A DNA stretch of 64,000 bases from an uncultured Sphingorhabdus sp. (GTDB taxonomy: Bacteria; Pseudomonadota; Alphaproteobacteria; Sphingomonadales; Sphingomonadaceae), in the NCBI GenBank assembly GCA_947501885.1, contig CANMXN010000001.1:1240001-1304000 (forward strand). The letters are read 5' to 3'. The position numbers and the translations under genes are program-made. Positions 27,803 through 37,173 of this stretch are shown here, one piece after another (within the stretch, counting starts at the first letter, position 1; every line of letters starts with the position of its first letter). Under the pieces are notes generated by a model. The model was not told where the DNA came from, searched no databases, and was given only the letters and a program-made list of their open reading frames with translations.

Positions 27803-28282
27803 TTATAAAGATTTAAAACGCCCAGCAGCACGGTCCTTCACCGTGATACGCGGATCAAAAACCTGTCCATTCATCGCCACATAGATGCCATTTGGTAGCG
27901 CCTGTACGGCCGCCAATGCAAAACCCACGTTAAATTCTGCATCGCTGTTGCGCAAGCTTGCAGGTTGCAATGCGCCCGTCAAGACAATCACCTTATCCGC
28001 AATATCTGCAAGAGCTTTTCCCGTTTCTACCATCGTGTCGGTACCGTGCGTGATTAATATTTTATCGGCATCGCTTGCTAAGGCTGCATCATGAATAAAC
28101 GCACGATCAACATCGGTAAGATCCAAGCTATCCTTGCGCATAAGCTGCGTAACACGGTGCGGGGCATAGACATTATTCTCGCGCAACATATCGGGCAATG
28201 TTGTCGGCCCTATTTGATATTCAGATAATGCATCAAAATAGACTTTATCAATCGTGCCGCCTGTGGTGAATATGTCGATCAT
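27803..28282 (-). CDS. Short asparaginase-domain protein
   Basis: A 159-residue protein containing only the N-terminal asparaginase domain. The catalytic elements are there: FTTGGTIDK with the nucleophilic Thr, THGTDTMVETG with Thr-Asp, and ADKVIVLTGALQPASLRNSDAEFN with the Lys. Standard L-asparaginases have about 330 residues and a C-terminal domain that completes the dimer active site, so this is a half-length form, known from other proteobacteria. It starts 9 bases after lysS, so the two form an operon. Whether it hydrolyses asparagine is not established. Confidence 0.85.
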   Translation of the reverse strand: MIDIFTTGGTIDKVYFDALSEYQIGPTTLPDMLRENNVYAPHRVTQLMRKDSLDLTDVDRAFIHDAALASDADKILITHGTDTMVETGKALADIADKVIVLTGALQPASLRNSDAEFNVGFALAAVQALPNGIYVAMNGQVFDPRITVKDRAAGRFKSL

Positions 28283-28291
28283 GATTATCGA

Positions 28292-29875
28292 CTATTCAGC
28301 CAAAGCATCAGCGATTAATTTGCGGCTATTTTCAATACCATAAAGCGCGATAAAGCTGCCCATACGCGGTCCCTGCGAAGACCCCAACAATGTTTCATAA
28401 AGCGCCTGAAACCAATCCCGCAAATTCTCAAAACCCGTTTCTTTGCCGATGGTGAAGACGATCGTTTGAATATCTTCTGCCGCGCTATCATCAGACAATT
28501 TTGCCAATTCTTCATCTAAGCGTTGCAATGCCGCCACCTCTATACCTGTCGCCTTGCGCCGCTGCAAAGTGGGCGCGATAAAATCTTTATGATAGGCCAT
28601 AGCATTGCCGATAAGTTCATCCATATCTGGATATTTTTCAGGCGATACATCGGGTGCATATTGACGCAAATAATTCCATATTTGTTCGCGGTTGGCATCC
28701 CCCATCACCCCCACTAGGTTTAATAACAACCCAAAGGTTACGGGAATGACATCATCTGGGACATCGCCATTATGAATATGATGCACGGGGTTGCCAAGCT
28801 GCTTATCGGGCGCTTGATCATGCCATGAAGCTCGGAATTGGAAATATTCATCTGCCGCTTTGGGAATAACGCCCATATGCAATTGTTTCGCGGCTTTCGG
28901 GTCGCGGTAGATATAGAAAGCAAGGCTATTTTGACTGCCATAGCGCAACCATTCATCGAGCGATAATCCGTTACCCTTGGACTTAGAAATCTTCTCGCCT
29001 TTTTCGTCCAGGAACATTTCATAAATTAAACCTTCGGGCTTGCGTGCGCCAAGCACTTTGGCAATTTTACCCGATTGTATTCCGCTATCGGTAAGGTCTT
29101 TGCCATACATTTCATAATCAACACCCAGCGCCACCCAACGCATCGCCCAGTCGACCTTCCATTGTAATTTCGCACCGCCCGATAGGATATTATGTTCGAT
29201 CATCTCGCCATCATCTTCAAAGCGCACCATGCCATTTTGTGCATCGATAATCTCAACGGGGACTTGTAAAACATGGCCGCTCTTAGGGCTAATCGGCAAG
29301 ATCGGTGAATAAGTCGCCTGGCGTTCTTTACCCAAAGTTGGCAGAATGATGTCCAATATCTGTTGATTGCGCTCTAACACCAATTTCAACGTTTCATCAA
29401 AAGCACCGCTTACATATTGCTGCGTTGAGGACATAAATTCATAATCAAAACCATAACGATCCAAAAACTCGCGCAGCATCGCATTATTATGATGGGCAAA
29501 GCTTTCATATTTTTCATAAGGGTCAGGCACTTGGGTGAGCGGTTTGTGCAAATGTTCAGCCAACATTTCCTGGTTGGGAACATTGGTCGGCACTTTGCGA
29601 AACCCATCCATATCATCAGAAAAGCAAATCAAACGCGTGCTGTTACCCGTTAGCGTTTCATAAGCCCTACGCACCATAGTGGTCCGCAGCACCTCGTTAA
29701 ACGTGCCGATATGCGGCAACCCAGATGGACCATAGCCCGTTTCGAACAACATCTTTTCGCCGCCCGGCTTGGGCGCAGGCGCACCGCGCTCGCCGCGATA
29801 ACGTTTGAGCAATTTGCGCGCTTCTTCAAAGGGCCAAGCTTTGGATTTCATCGCAAATTCACTATAATCGGTCAC
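28292..29875 (-). CDS. lysS: Class I lysyl-tRNA synthetase
   Basis: This is the class I (archaeal-type, LysK-like) enzyme charging tRNA-Lys, typical of many alphaproteobacteria. The Rossmann domain has the HIGH-like motif SGLPHIGTFNE near 55 and the KMSKS-like KISKSKGNGLS near 295. An alpha-helical cage domain follows to 527 residues. The start is a GTG (VTDYSEF), with AAGGA somewhat far upstream; an ATG eight codons later is the alternative. It is upstream of the short asparaginase and divergent from the helicase gene. Confidence 0.95.
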   Translation of the reverse strand: MTDYSEFAMKSKAWPFEEARKLLKRYRGERGAPAPKPGGEKMLFETGYGPSGLPHIGTFNEVLRTTMVRRAYETLTGNSTRLICFSDDMDGFRKVPTNVPNQEMLAEHLHKPLTQVPDPYEKYESFAHHNNAMLREFLDRYGFDYEFMSSTQQYVSGAFDETLKLVLERNQQILDIILPTLGKERQATYSPILPISPKSGHVLQVPVEIIDAQNGMVRFEDDGEMIEHNILSGGAKLQWKVDWAMRWVALGVDYEMYGKDLTDSGIQSGKIAKVLGARKPEGLIYEMFLDEKGEKISKSKGNGLSLDEWLRYGSQNSLAFYIYRDPKAAKQLHMGVIPKAADEYFQFRASWHDQAPDKQLGNPVHHIHNGDVPDDVIPVTFGLLLNLVGVMGDANREQIWNYLRQYAPDVSPEKYPDMDELIGNAMAYHKDFIAPTLQRRKATGIEVAALQRLDEELAKLSDDSAAEDIQTIVFTIGKETGFENLRDWFQALYETLLGSSQGPRMGSFIALYGIENSRKLIADALAE

Positions 29876-30014
29876 GTCTGTTTCTTTCCTTGATGGGCAT
29901 TATTGCCGCTGCATGTTGCAATAGATTAATCATCCTGCAAATCCAAGCGATTATAAATGCTTCTATTATCTCAAAACAGTTGAACCTTATCATCAACCAC
30001 GATAGGCCGATTGC

Positions 30015-32783
30015 GTGAGTGATAATGAACTGCCTTTCCCCACTTTGCACGCCAGCCATAGCGGCATTTGGATTTGTGAGAGCAATGGCGAGGTTCATCC
30101 TGTGACCAAAGGCGATGCCATAGGGCGGGCTGCCGATACGCCAATGATAATGATGAATGCCCCTTTGATATCGCAAAGACTGGGTTATGCTGATCTATCA
30201 GGGTTAGATTTGCTCGAACTCTTTGCCTTTATATTGCCTGCACAATTTATGGTACCCACACCGAGCGGCCTTGCAAAAGCACTTAACTTTGAGGTGCCGA
30301 ATAGCGAAGACGCCTACCCATTGCTTTATCGTAAAGCCGCGCTTTATCTGCTCAAAACAATGCAATCTCCAGCATGGGAGCAACGCATAGGCGCATGGGA
30401 TAGCGCACAAAGCCTTTATCGGCTTCGTTGGCCTTGGGCGGCGGCAATGATGCCGTATCTCAATAAGCCCAAAGAGGCCGAACCTTGGCTATTTTCGCGG
30501 CTAAAAGAATGGGAAGAAAGCGCGCCGCGCGGTGCGCCGCGTAATATTGCAATCGAACCCGAAACCATATTGGGCAAGCTTGATCAATTAACAGGCAAAG
30601 ATGCAGAAAAAAGACAAGGGCAACGCGATTATGCGCAGGCCGCTGGTCATATTTTCACACCGCGCAAACATGAAGACAATCCCAATATGCTACTCGCAGA
30701 AGCTGGTACGGGTATTGGCAAGACGCTCGGCTATTTGGCCCCTGCATCCCTATGGTCAAAGGCTGCTGATGGTGCGGTATGGATTTCAACATATACCAAA
30801 GCATTGCAGCGCCAGCTTACGCAAGAGACCCGCAGATTATACCCAAGCGATGATGAATTTAAGGCAAAGGTTGTGGTCCGCAAAGGCCGCGAAAATTATC
30901 TATGCTTGCTCAACCTAGAAGATGCTTTGCAAGGCGGGTTTGCAGGGCGTGCCGCTATATTGGCGCAGCTCGTTGCGCGCTGGGCGGCCTATAGCAAAGA
31001 TGGCGATATGGTGGGCGGTGATTTGCCAGGATGGCTCACCACATTGTTTCGCCGCAATGGGTCCACAGCCCTAACCGATCGGCGCGGCGAATGCATATAT
31101 GCGGGCTGTCCACATTATAAAAAATGCTTTATCGAACGCGCTAGTCGCAACAGCCAAAATGCCGATATCGTCATCGCCAATCATGCGCTTGTCATGGTCA
31201 ATGCAGCTCGAGGCCGCGAACATGAACATCGCCCCACACGCATAATTTTTGACGAAGGGCATCATTTGTTCGATGCTGCTGACTCTATGTTTGGCGCAGC
31301 GCTTACTGGACAAGAAACAATCGAACTACGCCGTTGGATAATAGGCCCCGAAGGCAAAGCACGCGGGCGGCGGCGCGGACTATCAGCTAGACTCGCCGAT
31401 GTTGCTTCTTATGATGAAGCAGGTGGTAGCGCCATTGCCGCTGCATCTCAAGCGGCCGAAGCCTTTCCAGCAGAGGGATGGCTGGGCAGAATCCAAGAAA
31501 ATATGCCGCTGGGGCCATTTGAGAAATTATTCGCAAGCGTGCGCACCATGGTTTATGCACGCGATGAAAATGCCGATAGCGGCTATAGCATGGAAACTGA
31601 GTTGAGCCAGATTGACCCGGCGCTCATAGATGCCACCGAAGAAGCATTAAGCGCGCTTGATGACCTCTATAAAGCGCTCAATATTTTGGGTATTAGATTG
31701 GAAACGATGATCGGTGATCCCCCCGATTGGATGGATGGTCCAGCCCGCGCACGCATAGAAGGGGCTATCCAAAGCCTAGCATGGCGGGTGGATACAGTAT
31801 CAGGTTGGATGGCACTCCTCACGAGGGTTAATGGGGTCATGGACCCTGACTTTGTCGATTGGATAGCGATACAACGTTTTGATGGCCGAGAATATGATAT
31901 GGGTCTGCACCGCCATTGGCTCGACCCTATGGTCCCTGTAAATAAGAGCGTTTATGAACCCAGTCACGGAATTATGGTGACATCAGCCACATTACGCAGC
32001 GGCGGGGATTGGGATAATGCCAATCAACGCTGCGGGACACATCATCTATCGCATCCACCCATAGAGTTTGAAGCCGCAAGCCCCTTTGCTTATAGTGAGC
32101 AAGCCGAAGTGCTTATCGTGACTGATGTTAAGCGCGGCGATAATGCAGCGCTAGCCAATGCTTATGCAAAGCTCATCATCGCTTCTAATGGCGGAGCATT
32201 GGGATTATTTACGGCTATAAAACGCTTGCGCACCGTTCATGCACGCATAGCTGATCGTATGGCACGCGATGGGTTGCCGCTCTATGCTCAGCATATTGAC
32301 CCAATCGATACGGGTACATTGGTGGATATTTTTCGTGATGATCCCAATGCATCTTTACTAGGCACCGATGCACTGCGCGATGGTGTAGATGTGCCAGGTC
32401 ATAGCTTGCGGCTCGTGATTATGGAACAAGTTCCATGGCCGCGCCCTGACATATTGCATAAAGCGCGCAGGCTTGCCAATGGCGGCAGCGCCTATGATGA
32501 CAGGATTATCCGCGCCCGCTTGGCTCAAGCTTTTGGCCGCTTAATAAGACGCAGTGATGATCAAGGGCAGTTTGTGCTGCTCTCAGCGGCCACGCCATCA
32601 CGATTATTAAATGCTTTTCCAGAAGGCACACAAATTAAGCGTGTCACATTAGACGAAGCGGTCGCTTCAATTAAATCAAGACTTCCCTCGGCAGATAAAT
32701 TCGGGCAAGAAGAAAAGACAAATAATGATAATTCTAATAATAAATCCGAAGATGATTTTGAAATAGAAGATAATATTTTTTAG
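30015..32783 (+). CDS. DinG/Rad3-type Fe-S ATP-dependent DNA helicase
   Basis: A 922-residue superfamily 2 helicase. Walker A is AEAGTGIGKTLGYL near 228, the DEAH-type box is IFDEGHHLFDAADS near 413, and motifs V-VI appear as GTDALRDGVDVPGHSLRLVIMEQVPWPRPD and QAFGRLIRR. Four cysteines (297, 360, 365, 371 in ENYLCLL and ECIYAGCPHYKKCF) should bind a 4Fe-4S cluster as in XPD/DinG. The start is a GTG; the acidic Asn-rich tail (DNSNNKSEDDFEIEDNIF) is unusual. Such enzymes unwind forked DNA and DNA-RNA hybrids. The longer N-terminal region (1-200) is typical of the alphaproteobacterial branch. Confidence 0.92.
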   Translation: MSDNELPFPTLHASHSGIWICESNGEVHPVTKGDAIGRAADTPMIMMNAPLISQRLGYADLSGLDLLELFAFILPAQFMVPTPSGLAKALNFEVPNSEDAYPLLYRKAALYLLKTMQSPAWEQRIGAWDSAQSLYRLRWPWAAAMMPYLNKPKEAEPWLFSRLKEWEESAPRGAPRNIAIEPETILGKLDQLTGKDAEKRQGQRDYAQAAGHIFTPRKHEDNPNMLLAEAGTGIGKTLGYLAPASLWSKAADGAVWISTYTKALQRQLTQETRRLYPSDDEFKAKVVVRKGRENYLCLLNLEDALQGGFAGRAAILAQLVARWAAYSKDGDMVGGDLPGWLTTLFRRNGSTALTDRRGECIYAGCPHYKKCFIERASRNSQNADIVIANHALVMVNAARGREHEHRPTRIIFDEGHHLFDAADSMFGAALTGQETIELRRWIIGPEGKARGRRRGLSARLADVASYDEAGGSAIAAASQAAEAFPAEGWLGRIQENMPLGPFEKLFASVRTMVYARDENADSGYSMETELSQIDPALIDATEEALSALDDLYKALNILGIRLETMIGDPPDWMDGPARARIEGAIQSLAWRVDTVSGWMALLTRVNGVMDPDFVDWIAIQRFDGREYDMGLHRHWLDPMVPVNKSVYEPSHGIMVTSATLRSGGDWDNANQRCGTHHLSHPPIEFEAASPFAYSEQAEVLIVTDVKRGDNAALANAYAKLIIASNGGALGLFTAIKRLRTVHARIADRMARDGLPLYAQHIDPIDTGTLVDIFRDDPNASLLGTDALRDGVDVPGHSLRLVIMEQVPWPRPDILHKARRLANGGSAYDDRIIRARLAQAFGRLIRRSDDQGQFVLLSAATPSRLLNAFPEGTQIKRVTLDEAVASIKSRLPSADKFGQEEKTNNDNSNNKSEDDFEIEDNIF

Positions 32784-32793
32784 GTTTAGAAAT

Positions 32794-33336
32794 ATGAAAA
32801 TAATCAGCCTTTTACGGCATGCTAAATCTGATTGGCAAGACCCAGCCTTGCGCGACTTTGATCGCCCCATTAACGAGAAAGGCGAGCGGGTATCACGCGC
32901 AATGGGGCAATGGATAGCCTCACAAAAAATTAAATTTGATTATATTATTGCCAGTCCTGCCTTACGCGTCGAACAAACATTGAAACATTTTACCAAAGGA
33001 TATGGCAATAAACTGACTATTGAATCAGAGCGAAAAATATATCTCGCCTCATCAGCGACAATATTGGATGTGATCAGAGAAACTGGCGAGGAGCATGATC
33101 ATATTTTGGTAGTCGGCCATAACCCGGGGCTAGAAGATGTTATATTCGATTTGGTGCGTGATAATGGTTCTTCTTCATTGCGCAACGAAGTCGAGAAAAA
33201 ATATCCAACAGGCGCCTATGCGCAATTGCATATCGAAGCCAACAATTGGTGTGATATCATAAAGCATGATGCAACATTAGAGATTTTTATGCCGCCGCGC
33301 GAATTGGATCCAAGTTTTGGCCCCGACATTTATTAA
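32794..33336 (+). CDS. SixA-like histidine phosphatase family protein
   Basis: A 180-residue member of the histidine phosphatase (RHG) superfamily. The catalytic motif is SLLRHAKSDW near residue 8, with ASPALRVEQT near 53 and the second catalytic His in VVGHNPGLED near 107. SixA removes phosphate from histidine of phosphotransfer proteins in enterobacteria; here the substrate is not known. It follows the helicase by 10 bases and is probably cotranscribed. Confidence 0.9.
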   Translation: MKIISLLRHAKSDWQDPALRDFDRPINEKGERVSRAMGQWIASQKIKFDYIIASPALRVEQTLKHFTKGYGNKLTIESERKIYLASSATILDVIRETGEEHDHILVVGHNPGLEDVIFDLVRDNGSSSLRNEVEKKYPTGAYAQLHIEANNWCDIIKHDATLEIFMPPRELDPSFGPDIY

Positions 33337-33420
33337 ACTATTACTGTTTTAAATTGCCCATAGCTTTATCGGGATATTGGTAAAAACCTCGATAATAAAC
33401 TCAAATTATCGGGCAAGCGA

Positions 33421-33795
33421 CTAAACAGCCAGAGCCTTGCGCAACCCATCAGCGATATTCTCTAATTCACGCCGCACATCAGCAGATATATGACCGTGAT
33501 TAGCAGAAGTAGAATTTTCTGTCGTTGGTTTTTCGATTTTAGGAGTTGATGCTTTTTTTGCATCTCGGATATATTTTTGTGCACCCTTTATCGTAAAACC
33601 TTCATCGTAAATTAAATGATGAATCTGCCGCAGCAAAGCAGCGTCTTCGCTACGATAATAGCGCCTACCACCAGCGCGTTTCAGCGGGTTTAGAATCGAA
33701 AATTGCTCTTCCCAATAGCGCAATATATGGGGTTGTACGCCCAAAGCCTTGGACATTTCACCAATAGTCTTCAGAGCGTTTTCAGATTTTTGCAA
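33421..33795 (-). CDS. MerR family transcriptional regulator
   Basis: A 124-residue MerR-type protein. The winged helix-turn-helix covers about 8-80, with IGEMSKALGVQPHILRYWEEQF and GRRYYRSEDAALLRQIHHLIYDEGFTIKGAQKYI. It lacks a C-terminal metal or effector domain, ending in a short helix. A MerR gene next to ihfA is a conserved arrangement in alphaproteobacteria. Start follows ihfA by 20 bases, so it is the last gene of the rpmF-plsX-fabH-ihfA-merR run. Confidence 0.88.
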   Translation of the reverse strand: MQKSENALKTIGEMSKALGVQPHILRYWEEQFSILNPLKRAGGRRYYRSEDAALLRQIHHLIYDEGFTIKGAQKYIRDAKKASTPKIEKPTTENSTSANHGHISADVRRELENIADGLRKALAV

Positions 33796-33815
33796 GGCGT
33801 TATTCTCCGCTAATA

Positions 33816-34106
33816 TTAGCTAACGCGGCTGCGCATTCCTTGGCTTGCACGGAATGTCAAAACACGGCGTTTTGAAATTTCGGCTTCCACACCTGTTTTT
33901 GGGTTTCGGCCAATACGAGGCGCTTTATCACGGACAACAAATGTACCAAAGCCAGATATTTTCACATTTTCACCAGCCGTTGCCGCAGACAAAATATGCT
34001 CCATCAAAGATTCGATAAAATTAGACGCATCGGAGCGCGAAAGCCCAACTTGTTGTTTAATAATATCTGCTAAATCTGCTCGTGTAAGTGTTGCATCGGT
34101 GCCCAT
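33816..34106 (-). CDS. ihfA: Integration host factor subunit alpha
   Basis: A 96-residue nucleoid protein of the HU/IHF family. It has [32 protein letters not shown], the arm region [34 protein letters not shown], and SQGMRSRVS. The IGRNPKTG-E pattern and the R-RRVLTF strand are those of IhfA. IHF bends DNA in recombination and promoter control. The 114-base gap to fabH contains an AT-rich inverted repeat (34186-34206) and could carry its own promoter. Confidence 0.93.
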   Translation of the reverse strand: MGTDATLTRADLADIIKQQVGLSRSDASNFIESLMEHILSAATAGENVKISGFGTFVVRDKAPRIGRNPKTGVEAEISKRRVLTFRASQGMRSRVS

Positions 34107-34185
34107 TTAAATCCCTTTCGATGTGAAATTTTACGCGGCTTCCAAGCCATTTTTTGTCTTATAACATAATAGTTAGTGTATGTAA

Positions 34186-34206
34186 ATTATCACTATTAAT
34201 GATAAT
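34186..34206. other. AT-rich inverted repeat between fabH and ihfA
   Basis: ATTATCA and TGATAAT are perfect inverted arms around a 7-base AT loop, in the fabH-ihfA gap. It may be a protein site near an ihfA promoter or a weak hairpin; nothing distinguishes these. Confidence 0.3.
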
Positions 34207-34220
34207 GTAAATAATATTGT

Positions 34221-35183
34221 TCAATATTGAACGACAGATGCGCCCCAAGTAAAACCGCCGCCCATCGCTTCCAGCACCAATATATCGCCTTCTTTTATAC
34301 GGCCATCGCGGATCGCTACATCAAGAGCTAGCGGAACAGAGGCCGCCGATGTGTTCGCATGTTGATCAACTGTTTTGATCACTTTATCTATGGGTAGTTT
34401 TAGTTTTTTTGCAGTACCATCAATAATACGGGCATTGGCTTGATGCGGCACGACCCAATCGACATCGCTTGGAACAACGCCTGCACTTTCAAGCGTTTCA
34501 AGCAGGACATTGGTCAAATTCACCACAGCATGACGAAAAACCTCTCGGCCTTTCATGCGTAATTTACCGACAGTCCCCGTTGTCGAAGGTCCGCCATCAA
34601 CATAGAGCAATTGGTTATGTGCCCCATCGGCGTGCAATTTTGTTGCCAAAGCGCCTTTGCCGCTATCATCGGCGCACAATACAACCGCGCCCGCACCATC
34701 ACCAAATAACACGCAAGTCGTGCGGTCTTCCCAATCCAATATGCGGCTAAAAGTTTCTGAACCTATTACTAGAGCATTTGTTGCGCTACCAGCGCGGATC
34801 ATACTTTCCGCCACAGAAAAAGCATAAAGAAAGCCTGAGCATACGGCGGCCACGTCAAAAGCGACACCACCATTTGCGCCAATTATATTTTGTACAATGG
34901 TTGCAGTTGCAGGAAATGTTTGATCAGGCGTAGCCGTTGCAACAATAATCAAATCAATATCGCTTGCCGCCATATTAGCGCTCTTAAGAGCTTCTTTGGC
35001 GGCATCTGCGGCTAGGCTCGATGTTGTTTCATCATCTTCAGCAATATGGCGAAATTTTATTCCTGTACGCTCGGTAATCCACTCATCTGATGTATCCACA
35101 CGCATAGCAAGCTGTGCATTTGACACTTTATTCCGAGGCAGTGCAGAGCCTGTTCCTTTTATGGCGGCTCTAATCTGTTTCAT
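34221..35183 (-). CDS. fabH: 3-oxoacyl-ACP synthase III FabH
   Basis: FabH condenses acetyl-CoA with malonyl-ACP to start fatty acid synthesis. The Cys-His-Asn triad is visible: VAAVCSGFLYA with Cys 115, VVPHQANARI with His near 246, and DQHANTSAASVP with Asn near 276. EWITERTGIKFRHIA and GDGAGAVVL are family patterns. At 320 residues the length is normal. Its start overlaps the plsX stop by 4 bases, indicating translational coupling. Confidence 0.96.
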   Translation of the reverse strand: MKQIRAAIKGTGSALPRNKVSNAQLAMRVDTSDEWITERTGIKFRHIAEDDETTSSLAADAAKEALKSANMAASDIDLIIVATATPDQTFPATATIVQNIIGANGGVAFDVAAVCSGFLYAFSVAESMIRAGSATNALVIGSETFSRILDWEDRTTCVLFGDGAGAVVLCADDSGKGALATKLHADGAHNQLLYVDGGPSTTGTVGKLRMKGREVFRHAVVNLTNVLLETLESAGVVPSDVDWVVPHQANARIIDGTAKKLKLPIDKVIKTVDQHANTSAASVPLALDVAIRDGRIKEGDILVLEAMGGGFTWGASVVQY

Positions 35184-36259
35184 GTGCTAGGTTCACTATC
35201 TTGCTTGCTCACATTAGAAAACATAGCATTAATTGAATCAATATCATTTGCTATACGCGAATTAATATTATCCTCAGCCAAGCGCGCCGCCACTTTGATT
35301 GCATTGGCCACACCAATATCATTAGCGCTACCATGGCTTTTAACAACCACACCATTTAATCCAAGGAATACCGCGCCATTATGGTTATTAGGGTCTAAAT
35401 GATGGCGTAATAATTCGGTTGCTGGGCGCGATACTAAGAAACCAAATTTTGATCGTATCGAGCTTGTAAAAGCCCGCTTGAGTAAATCGGTCACAAAGCG
35501 CGCAGCACCTTCAACAGCCTTTAGCGCAATATTACCCGAATATCCGTCGCATACGACCACATCAACATCACCGCTGTTAATCTTATCAGCTTCGGTAAAA
35601 CCTTTAAAATCCATCGGTAGAGCTTTGGCATCATTTAGATAATTAGCGGCATCGCGCACCGCATCTTTGCCTTTTAAGTCTTCGGTGCCTATATTGAGTA
35701 ATTTCACACTTGGATTTTCAAAACCATATATAGCCCGTGCATAAGCTGCGCCCATAATCGCGAATTGCACCAAGTTACGCGCATCACATTCGGTGTTAGC
35801 GCCCAAATCAAGCATCACCACATCGCTATCAATCATCGTCGGCAGCAAGGCAGCTAAGGCAGGACGATCAATCCCTTTCATAGTGCGCAAGGCCAATTTG
35901 GACATCGCCATCAATGCCCCCGTATTACCAGCACTTACCGCTGCATTTGCCTGTCCGCTTTTCACAGCATTAATTGCCAAGCCCATTGAGCTGCCCCGCG
36001 ATTTGCGCAATGCTTGGCTAGGGCGGTCTTCGCCACTAACAACCTTATCCGTATGTAATATTTCGCAATTTTCGATTAAACCATCGCGCTTTGCCAATGC
36101 CGTTTTTATCTGGGTTTCGTCCCCAACCAATAAAAACCGTAAATTGGAATTTCTGCTATGTGCCAATGCAACACCAGCCACCATAACAGATATGCCTTCA
36201 TCTCCACCCATCGCATCGATGGCGATAAGCGGTTGATGATTCACTGGGACATTCTCCAT
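35180..36259 (-). CDS. plsX: Phosphate acyltransferase PlsX
   Basis: PlsX makes acyl-phosphate from acyl-ACP for phospholipid synthesis. Recognisable motifs are IAIDAMGGDEG at the start, VSAGNTGALMAMSK, ALLPTMIDSDVVMLDLGANTEC, NIGTEDLKGKDAVRDA, and VVCDGYSGNIALKAVEG. The 359 residues are close to the usual length. It is second in the rpmF-plsX-fabH operon. Confidence 0.96.
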   Translation of the reverse strand: MENVPVNHQPLIAIDAMGGDEGISVMVAGVALAHSRNSNLRFLLVGDETQIKTALAKRDGLIENCEILHTDKVVSGEDRPSQALRKSRGSSMGLAINAVKSGQANAAVSAGNTGALMAMSKLALRTMKGIDRPALAALLPTMIDSDVVMLDLGANTECDARNLVQFAIMGAAYARAIYGFENPSVKLLNIGTEDLKGKDAVRDAANYLNDAKALPMDFKGFTEADKINSGDVDVVVCDGYSGNIALKAVEGAARFVTDLLKRAFTSSIRSKFGFLVSRPATELLRHHLDPNNHNGAVFLGLNGVVVKSHGSANDIGVANAIKVAARLAEDNINSRIANDIDSINAMFSNVSKQDSEPST

Positions 36260-36355
36260 TGCAAAGATAAAATATTGTTTCTTCTCAACATAGCGAGAAG
36301 GTATGGGGCAAAGGCGCGATATTCAAGTCTTATTATCACCCGCGCCGAATAAATA

Positions 36356-36532
36356 TCAAACAGCAGAAATAATTTCACGGCCATTATAATGACCACATTC
36401 GCCGCACATATGGTGTGGACGTTTCAATTCACCGCAATTTGGGCATTCTTGAAAGGCTTCTGCTTTCAACGCATCATGTGATCTACGCATACCGCGCTTA
36501 GATGGTGTGGTTTTTCTTTTAGGTACAGCCAT
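36356..36532 (-). CDS. rpmF: 50S ribosomal protein L32
   Basis: A 58-residue ribosomal protein, [20 protein letters not shown] at the start. The zinc-binding four-cysteine pattern is CPNCGEL and CGECGHY. It was found by reading the minus strand between plsX and MAPEG genes. The rpmF-plsX-fabH order is classical in bacteria. The upstream intergenic region (36533-36778) should hold the operon promoter; no clear consensus was identified. Confidence 0.95.
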   Translation of the reverse strand: MAVPKRKTTPSKRGMRRSHDALKAEAFQECPNCGELKRPHHMCGECGHYNGREIISAV

Positions 36533-36778
36533 TTCGAGACCCGCTCTTTGTTAAAATCATTGTAAGAATAAGCACTTAATTTTGTTTTCTTCATATAACG
36601 ATCACGCCATTTAAGAATCACAAAATCATAATAATGCTTGTGTAAGCGATGCGATATAGCGGTTTTTTAGGACTTTGCAACATGTCAGATTGCAGCTAGA
36701 GCATAATATGTGAAAAATAATCATCAATTTGGTCAAAAGCTATAAATTCATAGCATAATTTTATCGAGGAAAATCACA

Positions 36779-37168
36779 ATGTCTATCGCTATAACACTCA
36801 CTATTGCAGCAGCAGCGGCCCTTATCAATATATGGTTGATGATGCGCGTCGGCAAAATGCGATTGGCGGAAAAAGTTTCCATTGGTGATGGCGGCAATGA
36901 AAATGTTACGCGCCGTATGCGCGCGCACAGTAATTTTATTGAAAGCGCTCCGCTTGTTCTGATTTTGATTGCTGCTATTGAACTTAGCAGCGGTACATCA
37001 ATGGCGCTATGGGCGGTATCGGCTCTTTATATTTTGGGGCGTATCGCCCATGCTCTGGGTATGGATGGCGGCGCAATGGAAAAAGGGCGTTTAATAGGCA
37101 CTATTATCACGATTTTAACGCTACTTGGCCTGGCTGGCTGGGCCGTATATATTGGCTATGGGCTGTGA
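36779..37168 (+). CDS. MAPEG family membrane protein
   Basis: A 129-residue protein of the MAPEG (membrane-associated proteins in eicosanoid and glutathione metabolism) family with about four membrane helices. The characteristic stretch NVTRRMRAHSNFIESAPLVLILIAAIE (R-x-x-R-A-x-x-N-x-x-E) is present near 42-67. Bacterial members may use glutathione, but activity cannot be assigned. The ATG follows ATCGAGGAAAA. Confidence 0.88.
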   Translation: MSIAITLTIAAAAALINIWLMMRVGKMRLAEKVSIGDGGNENVTRRMRAHSNFIESAPLVLILIAAIELSSGTSMALWAVSALYILGRIAHALGMDGGAMEKGRLIGTIITILTLLGLAGWAVYIGYGL

Positions 37169-37173
37169 AATAA

